Shown here: positions 62,290 through 64,000 of the stretch, piece by piece | How positions within the stretch are numbered: the stretch's first letter is position 1 | Layout: every line of letters begins with the position of its first letter | From: Yponomeuta sedellus | Taxonomy: Eukaryota; Arthropoda; Insecta; Lepidoptera; Yponomeutidae | Reading direction: 5' to 3' | Length of the DNA: 64,000 bases | Assembly (NCBI GenBank): GCA_934045075.1 | Contig: OW203734.1 | Coordinates: forward strand, 8,033,516 to 8,097,515 | Program-made: the position numbers and the translations under genes | The notes under the pieces: generated by a model | Told to the model about the DNA's origin: nothing | Database searches by the model: none | The model's input: the letters and a program-made list of their open reading frames with translations, nothing else

Positions 62290-62870
62290 ACTGGGCCGGT
62301 TCTGAATTGAGAATTAAGATAGATAGATAAATCATTTATTTACATAAGACACACACACGTATTAAAATTGAAGCCAAAGAAATCTATTTACAAGTCATAG
62401 CACGAAGAAATCATAAACAAAACAGTAGCATACATGCGAATCACACAGACAATTAGCCATACACGGTACGGCAATGTACCCGGGCAATGTACTGAACTAA
62501 GAGTGACCAACGTAGGTGTGGCGAACGTAAATGGGCTCCGACTCGGCATGTGCTAGAAGTTCGGAAAAAAACTTCATCGCTGATATTCTGCCGGTACCCG
62601 GGATTTCACTAAGAAATACTTAGGTAACGTTCTATCACGCTATTATCTGGGAAATTCGATGAGGCAGCACTATACTGTTAACTGTGTTAACTATTTAATT
62701 ACAAAATTCTGAATTCAAAAACTAGCCCTGAGGACGAATTTCTGAGTTGAGAATTTCTCTAAGTTAACTGTAGTGCTGTCTCTTCGAATTTCTTTGAAAA
62801 TAGCGCGACAGAACGTTACTTAAGTATTTACTTAGCGAAATCCTTAATTCAGAAACTAGCCCGCAGTGTA
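62290..62870. mobile_element. Family G MITE pair with a nested (GATA) tail element
   Basis: TGGGCCGGTTCTGAATTGAG (62290) opens a first element, broken by a GATAGATAGATAAATC LINE-like tail. ATTCTGAATTC..AACTAGCCC (62722) may close it. A second copy follows (62745-62870) with TGTAGTGCTGTCTCTTCG and a reversed end TTCAGAAACTAGCCCG. Confidence 0.55.
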
Positions 62871-62879
62871 GGAAATCGC

Positions 62880-64000
62880 TCTAAACATAATCACTGCAGC
62901 TTAGCCCTCACACACACGGCAAAGTTCGGGAGGCAAACAATTTTAACCCCTTCGCTGCGACCCCGCTAATAAAGTCGGCAATTTCGCATGCAGCACTGTT
63001 TTGTTCGTTCTTTTCATTTTTTTCCCTCTTCTCGAGTGCGGGGGCCGTTATTGAGTGAATTGTTTGGTCATCCGATCAGGCGGAGGAATACAAAATGGCC
63101 GCCGTTGATTAGTAGAGCAAGGTTTGATTTTAATTGACTGGCAGGCAGGTCGCGTATGACTGGAGTATACGTAGAGATGTGTGAAGTTTCTCGCCAAATA
63201 AACAGCTCCATAATTCAATCTTATTTTTGTCTACTCGTTGTAACGACACTATATAGATAAGGGGCCTGATTGGGCGCACCAAATCTGGATGGAATGCTTA
63301 CGTTGCAATAGGAGCATGAATTCGAGAGACGATTGGAATCGATCAGTATTTTTTGCGCGTAACTTTACATTAGTTTCTTTTTAGTATTACATTACTTTTT
63401 AATATTATATCTGTCTTGATGATAGTATAGAAGATCACAGCCATTTAAAAAAAAAAAAAATAATTCGACTATAACAGACTTATGACTGAATTAAAGCCGG
63501 TTTATGTCAAGAATTCTCGTTATAAACCGGCCCCTCCGTATAATATACCCTCCAGTAGTGTTTCAGAGTAATCGATATTTTTATAAATAATTATGTTTAC
63601 CAATGAATCCCTAAAGGTGAGTCTCTATTTGACGTTTTAATTCCAGCGCCTCACTTAACCACTTGTGTTTGTGTATCTTGCAAACATTTACCATCCAAAG
63701 CTAGGTTTTCCAAGTGAAACTTATCAAGGATTCTTTAAAATACGCTATGTATTATAAATAGTTACCAAATTGTAGCGCACCACGGAAGTGCCAGCGTAAA
63801 AAAGGAGTCGAACCTCTTGTGGGATATACCTAATAATTGCATATGATTGACCCGGATAATTTCTGAATGACATGTAACCGTCGATGCGTTCGATACCTAG
63901 ATATCTGGACAAAGGGCCCCTAGACGGGACATCGTAAATCGTTGGATCACCTTACAGTTTTACACATTCCTCGTGGCCCTAAGGGCAATTACACACCAAC
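62880..64000. other. Unlabelled non-coding DNA to the window edge
   Basis: No supported gene. An A-homopolymer run at about 63447-63460 and a GGGGGCCGTT patch at 63040 are the only features noticed. Confidence 0.4.

Overview
The window looks like lepidopteran (moth or butterfly) nuclear DNA, about 60% A+T and rich in transposons. No host protein-coding exon could be supported. The evidence for Lepidoptera is the set of dispersed repeats (tRNA-derived SINEs, RTE-type LINE 3' ends with ATCT tails, short Helitron-like ends in CTAG) plus insect-type splice sites. The organism assignment is an inference from repeat style.

Three elements carry real coding capacity. (1) An intact non-LTR retrotransposon ORF of 979 aa (3577-6516) has an apurinic-type endonuclease followed by a reverse transcriptase, and its 3' UTR ends in a TCTTA-repeat tail. 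Several dead 3' stubs of the same family lie elsewhere (1.7, 2.7, 17.0, 49.8, 55.3 kb). (2) A 4.2-kb DNA transposon (11978-16182) has 25-bp perfect terminal inverted repeats and a 4-bp AAAT target duplication. It holds a spliced RNase-H-fold transposase-like gene (about 700 aa, then a tail in a shifted frame); I think it is closest to the Sola-type/DUF7869 group. (3) A 4.8-kb PIF/Harbinger element (about 28572-33375) has both expected genes open: a six-exon DDE transposase on the + strand (382 aa) and a convergent five-exon Myb/SANT-like protein on the - strand (274 aa). It is inserted into an older repeat.

The rest is a nest of short elements. Family A is a tRNA-derived SINE (15 loci), and more than half of its loci are inverted pairs or mosaics. 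Family B is a ~360-bp dispersed repeat. Families C, E and F are further tRNA-derived SINEs. Families D and N are other dispersed repeats. RTE-like LINE 3' ends, an RNase-H LINE 3' end, mini-Helitrons, MITEs and a decayed Tc1/mariner-like transposase fragment (18.3 kb) complete the set.

Layout: 0-3 kb decayed repeats; 3-7 kb intact LINE; 7-11.9 kb SINE/B repeats with a perfect 2x99-bp palindrome; 12-16.2 kb Sola-like transposon; 16-28 kb repeats and unique AT-rich DNA; 28.5-33.4 kb Harbinger; 33.5-53 kb SINE mosaics, mini-Helitrons and an RTE stub flanked by a duplication, one copy of which holds a 305-bp MITE while the other keeps the empty site; 53.7-54.0 kb a promoter-like CpG-rich block with CCAAT boxes, GC boxes, TATAAA and a splice donor; 54-64 kb repeats and unlabelled non-coding DNA. 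If a host gene is present, its first non-coding exon at about 54.0 kb is the best candidate, with coding exons outside the window.
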